Positions 32,981 through 44,094 of a stretch of DNA of 64,000 nt are shown here, piece by piece. The notes beneath the pieces are model-generated. The model was not told the DNA's origin, searched no databases, and worked only from the letters and a program-made list of their open reading frames with translations. The stretch is from contig CM061132.1 in assembly GCA_030789695.1 (NCBI GenBank), positions 152,466,597 to 152,530,596 of the forward strand. Direction: 5' to 3'. A program made the translations under genes and the position numbers. Source of the DNA: Scilla litardierei. Lineage: Eukaryota; Streptophyta; Magnoliopsida; Asparagales; Asparagaceae. Position 1 is the stretch's first letter. Each line of letters begins with the position of its first letter.

Positions 32981-35482
32981 TGTAACGACCGCTTTTCTTG
33001 TATCCGGATTTATTATAATATAATATATGTTTTGGTGGATTTTCTCCTCATGTGTGGTTTTCGTCTCCGTAGTTTTCATTTTCGATCAATTCGTCGTATT
33101 TTCTCGTTTCTTCCTTAGGATTGTCGATTTCGAAGTATGTCACTCGTGACGGACTTCATAACGGTCGTATCTTACTATTAGATCAAGCCTAGGAGTCTTA
33201 GGAATCGATCCCGGGGCCCCGCACTCCGTATCGGAACTTTTGGTGCTCATTAGCCGGTATAAGAAGGGGCACCGACCGACTAGATGACGATCCAGTCGGT
33301 CGGCAATCCTTCTTGGACCGACTAGTTGGCTTTCTAAATTTATTCTGAAGCTACTGTTTATCGTTAGTCGGTCTAAGAACGTTGGTTGACCGACTAGGTT
33401 GCAAACTAGTCGGTCGGCAATGCTTCTTTAACCGACTAACACATCATCTTAATTTTAGTTGAGTTACTGTTTACTCTTAGTCGGTCTAAGAACGTTCATC
33501 GACCGACTAGATGTTAAACTAGTCGGTCAGTACTTGTTCATGGACCGACTAATTTTAAATCCTATTTTCACCTGTAGCTATTGTTTACACTTAGTCGGTC
33601 TGCGTTGGTCGACCGACCGACTAGTTGTCAAACTAGTCGGTCAGTGGTTGCTCTTTGACCGACTAACTAGTGCTGTAAACCCTAGTTTTGCCCTAGCCGC
33701 TAGCCCATCCTATTTAAACCCAACCCAAACGATTTCTTCTTCCTCAACACGACCAAAAACCCTAAAATCTTCCCCATTGAGCCCCCATCTTCCTCCAAGC
33801 CTCAATCCTCCATTCCAAACCCTAAATCCATCATCCAAACCATCCATTCACTCTATCTACCTCTCATCTTCCCCAAAATCTCACCAAATCCATCAAAATC
33901 CCCAAATCACCCAAAACCCTAGTTTCCCCAAACTTCTCCAATTCTTCTCCAGATCTGATCCTAGGGTTCCCCGGAGTGTTTCTTCCGCCTCCTCTCGGTA
34001 AGAAATCGATCTACCGTTGTTTTCATAACCTATTTATATTTTTATGAAACCCTAATAAATTTCATGTTGTTTGTTGTATGTTTCCCCATAACAGCGATTT
34101 TCCCCATAGATTGGCATCCGTGTGACGAAGTGGTCGTCATTCCCGGTGCTAGGCAAGTGAAACTTGCCACTTAGGGTTTAGGCCATGTTTTAGGCCATTT
34201 GCTTAATGTAGGCGTAAAAGAGGCTAGGCGACGAAATGATACTCGCCTAGGCGCAAATTGAGGGACTAGCTTGACAACGAAGCTAGTTCCGACATATATC
34301 ATGTTGCACAATTACCATGTCATGTTTACTTTCCATTAACGGTACGCAATTTAAATGTCATGTCCTTGCATCCTTAAGTGGTTCCGTGATTGCGTAGCAT
34401 CGCTACACTACTTGTGTTCCTGGCTCATGACCAGAAGCGAGCATAATGAGTTGCTAACCCCAACGCTCGATATATTGAATTGTGAACTAAGAATGCGAGC
34501 TCATATGCGGGGCAACCCCAGGCTCACTAGCTGAGCTCCATGTGCGGGGACCCTGGCTCCATTACGCGTGGGTATAGGGGGTGAGAGTTAAGCGGCCATT
34601 CAACTGGGAGTCTGTTTGATCAACAACTGCAGTTGTAAGGCGTAAACTCTTTGGGGTGGGGTAGTGTTTAGTGCCGATCGGTCTGATATGTTTACCATTC
34701 AGCGAAGGGCGTAAACATCTACAAATCAAACGTGAATTGTGTTTAGTGCCGATCGGTCTGAATGTTTACCATTCAGCAAAGGGCGTAAACACCTACAAAA
34801 CAATGTGAATTGATTGAGATTGTTAGTAGCTTGGCTACCCTTGTCTTGTCCCGATAAATGTTCCCTTGTACAAATTTTCTTGCCATGTCTTAATTGTGCA
34901 CTCATGTTATAACTGTCATGTCATGCATACTAAAACTGCTAGGTTGCTAGTTGCCTTACTTTCAGTTTCCTTGCTCAAGTCTTTTAGACTTGCTGACATG
35001 TGCCCCTTTACTCTTTTGGGTGACACATGTTAGATCCTGAGCCCGAGTACCTCATTGAGGACGAGGTGTTTGCTGACGCCGAGCCCGAGCTTGTGTTTGA
35101 CTGGGAGTACGTGGACACTGTGGACCAGTCCTAGTGTCTTCGTCGTGTTTTACTTTTGTTAGACAGTTGTTTTGTTATCGGTGCGTAGCACCTATACCTT
35201 GTTATGCCGTTGCTTTTGTTGGCCTTGTTCTGGGCCTTTAGACTCTTTTCTTTTAGCCTGGTGGCTTTTCTGGATGTTGGACTTATTGTCTTGTTGGACA
35301 ATATATATGAGATGGGAGATTTTTATTTCATGTCTCTCCTTGTGTTATTATTGTTATTCCGTTGTGGTTACAGGGACCTGTTTATGTATTATGGACGCTT
35401 ATCGGGTTTGGGACTTCACAGCTCCACTCTCGTGCTGACCTTTTCACGTCTCGCCTCCATTTTAGGGAAGCGGGTCGTGACA
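32981..35482 (+). repeat. Gypsy-1 3' LTR
   Basis: 2502 bp, the same length as the 5' LTR with about 16 substitutions by eye and no gaps. TATA at 33710-33719, palindromic array at 33272-33670. It ends at GGGTCGTGACA before the GTGAT target-site copy. Confidence 0.95.
35027..35134 (+). CDS. Acidic short ORF inside the Gypsy-1 3' LTR
   Basis: Identical in layout to 19152-19259: 35 residues, one visible change (YLVEDE to YLIEDE, Val to Ile). The frame, start and stop are preserved in both LTRs, which is expected for young LTRs and is weak evidence by itself. Confidence 0.45.
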   Translation: MLDPEPEYLIEDEVFADAEPELVFDWEYVDTVDQS

Positions 35483-35487
35483 GTGAT

Positions 35488-35922
35488 CCTTCTGATCGTC
35501 GGTCTCTATCTGCCTATTGCGTCTTCCTGGGTGGCTCTCTCATCACTTGGAAGACCAAGAAGCAGCAGGCGGTTTCTCGATCGAGTGCTGAGGCTGAGTT
35601 GCGTGCTATGGCCTTGTTGACAGCAGAGATTATTTGGCTACGTTGGTTACTTGAGGATTTTGGCGTCTCTATTTCCACACCTACTCCTTTGTTGTCTGAC
35701 AGTACATGTGCCATCAGTATTGCTCGTGACCCGGTGAAGCATGAGCTCACCAAGCACATTGGTGTGGACGCCTCTTTTACGCGTTCACAGGTACGGGATA
35801 AGGTTATTGCTCTACAGTATGTGCCTTCTGAGTATCAGCTCGCTGATTTCTTCACAAAGGCCCAGACTAGAGCACAGCACAGTTTTTATCTTTCCAAACT
35901 CAGTGTTGTTGATCCACCATGA
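35488..35922 (+). pseudogene. Copia-C pol, last part (RNase H)
   Basis: Continues the RNase H frame that stopped at 17100: DRRSLSAYCVFLGGSLITWK, QQAVSRSSAEAELRAMALLT (the second catalytic region), LLSDSTCAISIARDPVKHEL, TKHIGVDASF, YVPSEYQLADFFTK, and TGA at 35920. This half has no stop or shift. A G-run (gaggggggg) at 35928-35935 is the polypurine tract before the LTR. Confidence 0.9.
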
Positions 35923-35935
35923 GTTTGAGGGGGGG

Positions 35936-36058
35936 TGTTAGATGTATATGTATATACCCCTTTTGTATAGGGTCTTTTGTGCTTATTTACCATTGCATGT
36001 ACTCTATATATATCGGGCTATTGCCCTTGGAATAATACAAGAGAGTTTATTCCTAACA
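35936..36058 (+). repeat. Copia-C 3' LTR
   Basis: 123 bp, nearly identical to 12667-12789 (differences seen at gcgtatt/gcttatt and ctcttgaaat/cccttggaat). Followed by CTTTC, the right target-site copy. Confidence 0.95.
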
Positions 36059-36063
36059 CTTTC

Positions 36064-36091
36064 ACCCATCATTAAATCGGCTGGTGGAAGC
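36064..36091 (+). pseudogene. BRCT-domain protein gene, exon b, 3' part
   Basis: 28 bp, completing the exon interrupted at 12666. With the CTTTC duplication counted once, the frame passes from ADVLS into PIIKSAGGS and reaches the donor AGC/GTAAGT. The exactness of the join confirms the insertion model. Confidence 0.8.
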
Positions 36092-37364
36092 GTAAGTGTT
36101 ATCTACCACTGTAGTAAAATGTTGGCTCATATCATGTATGCTTTTAATATGGTTGCGCAGTTAGGAAAATTAATCTGACAATGAAGCATTATGAAATGGC
36201 ATTAGAAGTTGACGCAGGCCTTCACATCAAAATAATCTGGAACGGCATATAGAAAACCAGCCAGAATCAACATTCAATCTTAGATCCTATAATGTTTTTT
36301 AAAGTTGTATTTATTAAACCTAATTATCTACACACCAAACCCCGAACTTAACAACTAGGATTCACCATGATATATATCAAACTGTTTGTTTTAGATCCCG
36401 AAGGAAAGCATACAAGTAGTTTTCCTATCCAACCGTGTTCTTTCTGATCTCCAACCCAAGCTTGAACTGATTAAGTGAAGGGGACAGGTGGCAGCTTATA
36501 TGGGCGGGTTTCCTTGTATGCAATATGCTGACTGCTGCACTAGGATTCTGTTATTAGTTTCCATTGTCATTAGCCTCCTTTTGTGGAGCCACGTGGGGAA
36601 TTTTCTTCTTGCTCTAAGCTTAGATGAGAACTGCCTATTTAAGCATCCCATTTAACGGTATTTCAGGTTTATAAAACTGAAAGCCAAAAGCATTTTAGGG
36701 GTTTAAGTGTTCTTAGATCATCGAGACAATGATCCCCAGGTATGCTGATGGCTTTGGTATGTAGAACAAAAATTGGTATGTTCCCCAGGTATGCTGATGG
36801 CTTTGGTATGTAGAACAAAAATTGGTATGTTGAGTGTTCCTATTTGGAACGTGATACGCTTGGGGGTAAGCTTACTTGGATCGTTTTGTCATATTGAAAT
36901 ACAGATGAACATGGACACAATTATAGGATCACAAAGAAACTGTTCTGTTCTGATGTGTGTGTATTAGTTCGTTGTGAACATGCATGCTTGCAACTTCAAT
37001 GAGAATGTTAATATTAAGTAACTGATGATGACTATTGAAAATCAAAAGGAATTTTGTCTTTAATGTTGGACATAGAATTATCTGGTACCTAGAACTGCTT
37101 AAGTTGACCGGAACAAGGTTTGAACCCAATATTATATGCTAGTGACCTGCAACTTGAAGCTATGATATTGAATTATTCCAAAATCTTGTAGTGAAGATAG
37201 GTTATATGGACCGGGGACGCCAGCTCTCTTAGCGCAAGCTAAACCGATTATGTTCATCTGCAGTAACTTCATCGTCAATATTTCTTTGTACTTGTCGCTT
37301 CAGTTGCCACGGCCAGTTAAATTAGAAAATTTTGGCGATTGATTTGAAGTCGGGCAATTCACAG
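36092..37364 (+). other. Intron of the BRCT gene, with a 49-bp tandem duplication
   Basis: GTAAGTGTT...ATTCACAG, about 1.27 kb, AT-rich. It contains two identical adjacent 49-bp units (36733-36781 and 36782-36830). No other gene is seen. Confidence 0.65.
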
Positions 37365-37553
37365 GTTATACGCAGGCTGCGAGGCATAAATGAGCCATCG
37401 AAGGCAATCTTTCTTGCATGCGAGGAGGACATGGAAGACGCAATGGTAGCAGCGAAAAAGGGAGTGTGGACATTTAGCAGTGACTGGTTTATGAGCTCTG
37501 TTATGAAGCAGGAACTCGATATGCAGGCTCCCCAGTTTGCTGAATCCCTTTAG
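37365..37553 (+). pseudogene. BRCT-domain protein gene, last exon
   Basis: Starts after ATTCACAG in phase with exon b and ends at TAG 37551-37553. It encodes the second half of the C-terminal BRCT: VIRRLRGINEPSKAIFLACE, EDMEDAMVAAKKGVWTFSSD, WFMSSVMKQELDMQAP, with the conserved Trp followed by a hydrophobic tail. Ending the protein with a BRCT repeat is as in MDC1-type mediators. The exon itself is intact. Whether any transcript still covers it is unknown, given the 23-kb insertion in the previous exon. 37554-37888 downstream has no gene. Confidence 0.8.
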
Positions 37554-37888
37554 CTGCAGATGGTAACATGGCATGCCTTTTCCTTGGTGGTTCTTGATTT
37601 GTACGGGCAAAAAAAGGTTAACTGATCGCCATCATTCACATATGTAATTATATTTTTGTTTTGACTGAATTGAAATATCATAATTATATCAACATTTCCC
37701 CTTGTGTTGGCATATTCGATCAGGCCCACCAAGTCCACTTAAGTCTAATCCGTCAAAGGCTAAATTATGGCCTGGAAGATCATGGTTGTGGTAGGGTTAA
37801 GTTAACGAAATACCTCTAATCCCAATCTTACTATTTTGGTTCCTCTCATACAATGACTGGACGTGTGAACTGCCGCGTGATTCATTCC

Positions 37889-38853
37889 TGTTACGCCTAT
37901 TTGACCGAGACCCATAAAGCACGAGCCCAGGAGCCCGACTACTGGTCAAGAGCCCATCTGCGTCCTCAAGGCCCATTCGACAAAGGCCCTACAAGGGACC
38001 TTCTCGAACGTCGATCCGACCCGGCCCCAATAACCCGTTGGTCGCTCGCCCACTCCTGCGAAAACCACTCCCCCGGACGCGCGACCACTAAATAGCGATA
38101 ATGGGGAGGTGCTGGCATGACGGAGAGAGCGGCGGCGAGGGGGGACTGATGGGGCACGATCAAGGGCGGGCGTGGGACGTGGGCCAGAGGCAATCACGCG
38201 GGGAGCTCTACAAAAGGGCCAGGAAGACGACGAAGAAAAGAGACCGCATCTCAGGTAACAAGACCTAAGGTACTCCATCAACGACCTCGTTCCCCCAATT
38301 CATCTCCTTCCTCCCCCGCTCGCGCCGAGAGACGCCGTTACGATCTCCTCACGAGTCGAACCGTCTCCGCCGGGCCTCCTTTCTCAGATCTCTATCTGAC
38401 TTAGGCATCGGAGGGGATTTGGCTGGAACCAAGGTCCGGCCCCCTGACGAGCGTTCTCGTCTACGCAGGTGGACAGCTGATAAACGGGCCGAGGCTACCC
38501 CTCGCCCCTCTCCGACCACTCGATCAACTGGACAGTGAGGCTTCCCCTCGCCGCCAGCCTGCCGAGGCCGAGCACGTCCTACCGAGGCCGAGCGTCTCAG
38601 TCGGGTCCGAGACTCTCCCTCGCCACCCATCGGTTGTACATCTGCCCGGGCGACTGAGGCTACCCCTCGTCCCCCTTCCAGCCGAGGCCGAGCACGTCTG
38701 TCCGAGGCCGAGCATCTCAACCAGGGCCGAGGGTTCCCCTCGCCCCGTCTGCACCGATTCGAGGCACCCCGAGGGACCCAAAGCGGGCCCCTTGACCACG
38801 TTGACCGGGTTCTCCACGGTCAACGATTAGTAGTGAGAAAACACTCTGAAACA
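37889..38853 (+). repeat. Tat-like element 5' LTR
   Basis: TGTTACGCC...CTGAAACA, 965 bp. The second half is rich in gccgagg-ccgagc-type units (gaggccgagcacgtc and similar). Open frames on either strand here are composition shadows. Confidence 0.95.
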
Positions 38854-38855
38854 TC

Positions 38856-38873
38856 TGGCGCCGTCTGTGGGAA
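38856..38873 (+). other. Primer-binding site of the Tat-like element
   Basis: TGGCGCCGTCTGTGGGAA two bases after the LTR. TGGCGCC-type sites are common in Tat/Athila-group gypsy elements; the tRNA is not assigned here. Confidence 0.8.
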
Positions 38874-38911
38874 CCGAACGTCGTCCCACGAAGCAGAAAA
38901 CCACACCAACA

Positions 38912-40546
38912 ATGGCACGAGCCAGCAATGGAAGGAAGCGCATGCCCCCCATCCCGGAGGAGGGGAATGGCGCATCAAACGACAACCCCGAGGACATGCC
39001 CGTCGGCGACCACCCTGCCCTCTCAACCGAAGAGACCGGCGGCTCAGAACTGGCCACGCAAGGACAGCTCCGCGCCCTGGCTCAGGAGACCAACGCAAGC
39101 CTACAGACGTTGGTCGCGACGGTGCAACAACTCGTCGGCCCTGCGCCGCCCAACGGAGGCACGCTGGACGATAGCCATCGATGGACAGGGGGTCCCCTGC
39201 ACTTGCGGTCTGCCGTGGTCGACGACCACGGGGCCCAGAAACCGAACACGGAGCGTCGGTTCACGCTGTCCAGCTCTCGTCAGGCGAGGTCACGCGCCTC
39301 CTCACCCTATCGTGAAAGGAGCCGAAGATAGACCGAAGGGACGAACGGCGAATCGATGACGGCATCGTCTCGTCGATCACGGTCGTCCCGCCGCAGGAGA
39401 AGCGAACAACACCACTCAAGAGACCGATCACGGCGGAGCAGGAGCTCCCGCAGGAGGAGTCGGGAGCGTCGGGTCAGCCCGACCCCCAGCGTGGCGAAGG
39501 CGGTGGAGCCAGCCCCGCCGGCGCCGGTGCTACCTCCACCCCCGATCGAGTCGGAAGCAGGCGAATACCGCATCCCCGGAGGCATCCACGGAGACCGGTG
39601 TCCCTTATCACGGAGAATAACCGACGCACGGATCCCCTCTCGATTCAGGATCCCGGTGCTGGGAAAGTACGACGGAATAGGAGATCCGGCACACCACGTG
39701 ATGGACTACGAGGGGGACATGGCCTTCCAGGGAGCTGACGATGACCTGCTTTGCCGGGGCTTCTATTCTACTCTCAGGGGAGCGGCGAGGATCTGGTACC
39801 ACAGCCTGCCCGGCCGCTCCATCGACAGTTTCGAGCAACTCGCCCAGTTGTTCTGCAAACAGTTCATGGCGGGGAGGCTGATCAAACCTGGAGCTGAACA
39901 TCTGTTCAACGTAGTGCAAGGCCCGGCCGAGCCACTCCGGCAGTTCATGCGCCGCTTCAATGCGGAAAGGCTGAACGTGAACAACCCACCCGACCTGGTG
40001 GTCCAGACGGCTCTTAAGAAAGGGCTTCGCCACAGGGGCCTCAAGAAGTCCCTACACAACGACCCCCCGAAAGACCTCCCCGGGATCATGGCAAGGGCCG
40101 AACGCTTCATGCTGACCGAGGAGGCCTTGGCCGAGGATGCAGGAAAAGCCGCTCGAGGGACCAAGCGTGGCGACGGCGGACGAGCTAGCCCCGAAGGGTA
40201 CCGGACCGAGAAGAGGCAGAGGAACAGGCAGCGGGGAGAAAGTGCGAGGGACACCACCCCAGACGCCATTCTCGCCCATGTACAGAAGGAAGAGCGAGCT
40301 GATCGCCCCCCACCGAAGGCTAAAAGAGGCGGGAAGAACAGGGAGAAGTACTGTAAGTACCATAAGGATGATGGTCATGACACGGAAGATTGCTGGCATT
40401 TGAAGAAGGACATTGAGAAGCTGATGAGCCGAGGGCACGCCAGGAATCAGGCCGACGAGCCGGCCCACGGAGAAGGGACCTCCACGCAGCCAGACAAGGG
40501 GAAGAAGATCAACACCATCCAAGGCCCCCTCCGCATCATAGAGTGA
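38912..40546 (+). pseudogene. gag of the Tat-like element (one in-frame stop)
   Basis: ATG at 38912 (MARASNGRKRMPPIPEEGNG). The frame meets TAG at 39329 and continues in the same frame to TGA at 40544, so 544 residues if the stop is read as sense. An Arg/Ser-rich segment at about 140-180 is followed by the Gag core: YDGIGDPAHHVMDYEGDMAF, ARIWYHSLPGRSIDSFEQLA, LFNVVQGPAEPLRQFMRRFN, then a zinc motif YCKYHKDDGHDTEDCWHLKK, the C-x2-H-x4-GH-x-T-x-x-C type of Tat-group Gags. It ends shortly after with no protease. The single stop may be a recent mutation. Confidence 0.85.
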
Positions 40547-40775
40547 GCAAGCAACGTCTCTCCCCCCGGTAGCAACCTAGTATGAGGGAGTTATCTAGTT
40601 TTACATCCCTCTGTCTAGCTTCATTTCCTTTTTTCCATTTCCTCCAAATGTACCGGTCCGACAGGACTCTTGAGAGTACAAATGCATTTCTTTTGTTGTC
40701 TTTATTTAAAACCCTGACTGAGTTGACATAACACCAATAGCACGAAAGGTTGGGGACCGCCGCCTCACTGGAGGA

Positions 40776-41405
40776 GGAAGAGGAGCTTTGCCCTCGCCGA
40801 CCGACTCTGGCGCCCATAAGTCCGGGGCAATTCCCCCAGCAGGCACGGACGCCGACCGGTCCAAAGCCGAGGAGCTTTGCCCTCGCCGACCGACTCCAGC
40901 GCCCATAAGTCTGGGGGCAATTCCCCCAGCAGACACGGACGCCGACCGGTCCTAAGCCGAGGAGCTTTGCCCTCGCCGACCGACTCCAGCGCTCATAAGT
41001 CTGGGGGCAATTTCCCCAGCAGGCACGGACGCCGACCGGTCCTAAGCCGAGGAGCTTAGCCCTCGCAGACCGACTCCAGCGCTCATAAGTCTGGGGGCGA
41101 TTCCCCCAGCAGGCATGGACGCCGACCGGTCCAAAGCCGAGGAGCTTTGCCCTCGCCGACCGACTCCAGCGCCCATAAGTCTGGGGGCAATTCCCCCAGC
41201 AGACACGGACGCCGACCGGTCCTAAGCCGAGGATCTTTGCCCTCGCCGACCGACACCAGCGCTCATAAGTCTGGGGGCAATTCCCCCAGCAGGCACGGAC
41301 GCCGACCGGTCCTAAGCCGAGGAGTTCTGTCCTCGCTGACCGACTCACGCGCCCATAAGTCTGGGGAGAATCCCCCCAGCCACGCCAGCTTCGTCCATCC
41401 CTAAG
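40776..41405. repeat. Seven-copy 90-bp tandem array
   Basis: Units start at 40776, 40866, 40956, 41046, 41136, 41226 and 41316. Each contains gccgaggagctttgccctcg, ccgaccgactccagcgc, cataagtctgggggcaattc and gacgccgaccggtcc. 90 is divisible by three, so long open frames arise on both strands; they are repeat artefacts. Tandem arrays between coding and 3' parts are common in Tat-group elements. Confidence 0.92.
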
Positions 41406-41741
41406 CCAAGGACAAGGCGACAACGCAAAGTACACAAGAAATCCAAGTAAGTCGATTTCATTTATAATAGTTAACCAGAGTACAAAAATGCGTCTTATTT
41501 ACAGGGGATCAAGGCGAAGGAAACACCCTACAAAAATCTACTCACGACGAATGACAAAGTTCATCCCCGACAAAGCAAAATTGGTTGACAAAAGACCCAA
41601 AGTAGGTAGCCCAAGCTAACAGCCATGCAACCAGCAATTATTGGCCGCGAGGCTAGCGGGGGCCAGGGATCCATTTCAAGTAGACTGGCCCAAAGCGAAG
41701 CGGATGCTAAAAAATTTGAGGATAAAGCCGGGAGGGGCAGC

Positions 41742-43939
41742 TCAGCGAGCCCGAGCTCGAGAGGACACATCCTCGGGCACTTCACCCTGCTCGGAGCGAG
41801 GGGACTCGACCGGCGGAGGGGCTTGTCGGACATGCTCCGCACATTCCCGGAAGGAAGACTGGACGACTTCGACGATCCGGGGGGCGATGAGGTCTACATA
41901 CTTACCGAAGGCCTCCCTGAGAACCTCGAAGATCCTCTTCCCCAGGGTCTCGACGACGCCCTTCTCCACCTCCTCCGCAAGCCGCATCACCTGACGCCGG
42001 TCCGCCAGTTCCCTCTGAAGCTCCTCCCTCTCCAGGCGGAACGACTCCGCCGCTTCCTCAGCCGACTGATGAGCATCCTCCAGCTTTCCCTCGAGGTCAC
42101 CCACCTGTCCCTCCAACGCGGCCACCCGGAGGGTGAGGCGCCGAGACTCCATCAGGGCATCCATCATGGCCACCTCGGCCGCCCCGGCCCGCTCCTGAGC
42201 CTTCATGGTGGACTCCTCCAGCTTCCTCAAGAGGATGGCTCGCCGCTGCAATTCCACGGCGAGCGTCGACCCCTGGAAAACGAGACATGAGCTAAGAAGG
42301 GTGTGAAGGGAAAGAGAGGAATGCGAGAGGGCCAAACCTGTTGAAGGGCCCAAACCAAAGAATCCGACACCTTGTCGACGGGAATCTTCTCGAGGGTGCT
42401 GCGGTCCCGGGGGAAGACAGAGCTCTCGGCCACCTGCTGGGCCAGGGCTCGGTCGACGAACACCGAACTCCCGGGGGCAACATCGAGGGAAGCCATATGG
42501 CTCGCCAATAGCGCTCCGATTCCTGGGGACGGAGGCGGGGACGCTGCGATGGGGATGGTCGTCAGAGTCACCTGAAGACCCCCGGTGGTGTCGGCGGGAG
42601 GCACAGAACTGGCCGGGCTGGGGGACTCCGCATCCTCCTTCCTCTTCTTCCCTCCGTGAGGCTCCACGAGCGCCGGAGGAGAGCGCTTCCGCCTTGCCCC
42701 ACCTCCACTCTCGAGGACGGGAGGGGACGCTCCGAGGGCAGGGGGGACTACACCGGACCCGTCTTCACCCCCCGCCACTCGGGCTGGTGGGGCGGGTCCG
42801 GCTTTTACTACGCCCTCAGGGAGGAGATCGCCAGAAGAAGAGGTAGGAGGCACGGCCCCAACCTTACCCCTGGAGGGCTCGGCTCGGTGCACATCCTCCT
42901 CAACAACCTTGCCCACGGAGGGCTCGGCTCGGCGCACCTCCTCCTCAACGGTCCGACGAGGCGCCCTTCCGGAGGTACTGCCTCGGCTCCGAGCAGCTCC
43001 ACGACGGATCAGCTCATCAACGTCACGAATGAACTCACGGCCTGCCATCCCTGCAAAGGAAACCGAAATCAGGATGAGTCACAGGGCAGTCCGAGGAAGA
43101 AAAAGCGACCTACCCGGGGACCACAAGATGGCCTTCAGGAGTAGGTCATCCAACAAAGAGCAGATGGACTTCGATTCCAAAGGAAGAGCCGACAGCATCG
43201 CGGCGGCTGTCTGGTCAGCGTCGGAAAGGGCTAACGGTGAGCAAGGCTGGACGGACGCGCCCCAGCTTGTCAGGATCTGGGCATCACCCAAAAAGACCAC
43301 AAAGACATAATCCGAGCTCCATTCCCCCGACCAGCGGGGAAGCCCTATCAGACATTCCCTCCTTGAACAGGCACGGAGGTGCAGCCATGACCCCGGCCCG
43401 ACCGCTTGGATCTGATAAAAGTGGAAAAGAAGGGGGAGAGACGGCTCCAGACCGCGGATGCAACAGAGCATTACGAAGCCCGTCAGTACCGCGATCGAAC
43501 ACGGGGTGAACTGACACAGGGACACCATGAGATGTTCCATGACCTGGATGAAAAAAGGATGGAGCGGGAAGCAAAGACCCAGGCGGAACATCTCGACGTA
43601 GGCGCCGACCTCATTGCACCTCGGAAGGCAAATCCGCTCGTCGACAAATGGAACTCGAACCTCGTATGGGAAGCAGAGATATCTTTTCCGGATCTCCGCG
43701 GCCACCGAAGGAGGAGTCCTCGACTGAGTACGGAGGACGACCGGGGGCACATTAAGCCGCACGGCGGCCGACGCAACATCGTCATGGGTGTAGTCTGGAA
43801 AAAGTTTTCCCTTCCCCTTATCTTGAAGGGAACGACTCCCGACGGGGGAACCTGACTCCCCTAGCCGGGGTTCGCCCCGCCCGGACTCCGGAGGACCCCT
43901 CGCCCTCCGACCAGACCCGCCTATCCTAAGAGCAGCCAT
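41742..43939 (-). CDS. Intact three-exon antisense gene of the Tat-like element (Transposase_28/"putative gypsy-type transposon" family)
   Basis: Exon 1 43939-43114, exon 2 43050-42338, exon 3 42272-41742; introns of 63 bp (CCGG/GTAGGT...TTTGCAG) and 65 bp (CAACAG/GTTTGG...TTTCCAG). Together 2070 bp, 689 residues, without stop or shift. Exon 1 has the compact, aromatic-rich domain seen in many plant gypsy-associated proteins (YEVRVPFVDERICLPRCNEV, YVEMFRLGLCFPLHPFFIQV). Exon 2 is low complexity with RRKRSPP and HGGKKRKE, possibly nuclear-localising. Exon 3 is a long coiled coil (LRKLEESTMKAQERAGAAEV, EGQVGDLEGKLEDAHQSAEE). The family name is from memory of the domain; biochemical role is unknown. 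A TATA-like site lies upstream at 44085. Integrity beside a stop-bearing gag suggests recent constraint. Confidence 0.75.
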
Positions 43940-44084
43940 AAGATGAAAGCAAGAGAGGAATTACCTATTTTCAACTAGTTTGGAGAAGGCAAAGAAGCGA
44001 AGGCGACGGGGAACTCCAAGTTTGCTGAAGACTTTGAATACCGGGAGGAGCAAGGGAGAAGTAGAAATCAACACAACTGGGGAT

Positions 44085-44094
44085 CTTATATGCC
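44085..44094 (-). promoter_or_regulatory. TATA-like element upstream of the antisense gene
   Basis: The minus strand reads GGCATATAAGATCC about 150 bp upstream of the ATG at 43939, followed by a pyrimidine-rich leader (TTTCTACTTCTCCC). It supports an internal promoter independent of the LTRs. Confidence 0.5.

Larger units (their letters stand above)
17106..35482 (+). mobile_element. Gypsy-1: young chromodomain-type Ty3/gypsy element (Tekay-like) inserted in Copia-C
   Basis: Two LTRs of exactly 2502 bp each (17106-19607 and 32981-35482) differ at about 16 positions by eye, with no length change, so insertion was recent. GTGAT flanks both ends (17101-17105 and 35483-35487), and removing the element plus one GTGAT restores the copia RNase H frame. 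Order: LTR, 1.8-kb leader, gag with two zinc knuckles, intron-like gap holding CACTA-1, PR-RT-RNase H-INT with a 70-bp intron-like gap, chromodomain, PPT, LTR. LTR ends TGTAACGACC and long LTRs fit the Tekay/Del group of chromoviruses (inference). One pol stop is present at 32473. Confidence 0.95.
12667..36058 (+). mobile_element. Copia-C: Ty1/copia element inserted in the BRCT exon, itself split by Gypsy-1
   Basis: Bounded by two 123-bp LTRs (12667-12789 and 35936-36058) and flanked by CTTTC (12662-12666 and 36059-36063), a perfect 5-bp target-site duplication. Without Gypsy-1 and one copy of its duplication the element is about 5 kb, a normal copia size. The order is LTR, initiator-Met PBS, GC-rich leader, gag, PR, INT, RT, [Gypsy-1], RNase H, PPT, LTR. 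The short LTRs suggest an Ale/Retrofit-like lineage (inference). Coding capacity is lost through stops and frameshifts. The LTRs differ at only about two positions by eye. Confidence 0.95.

Noticed and set aside
38349..38823. Minus-strand ORFs repeated at 45150-45492
   Set aside because: They are in the LTRs of the Tat-like element, over gaggccgag-type repeats, without a domain.
40776..41405. Regular repeats resembling a CRISPR array
   Set aside because: The whole 90-bp unit is repeated with no unique spacers, and the DNA is a plant retroelement interior. It is a tandem repeat.
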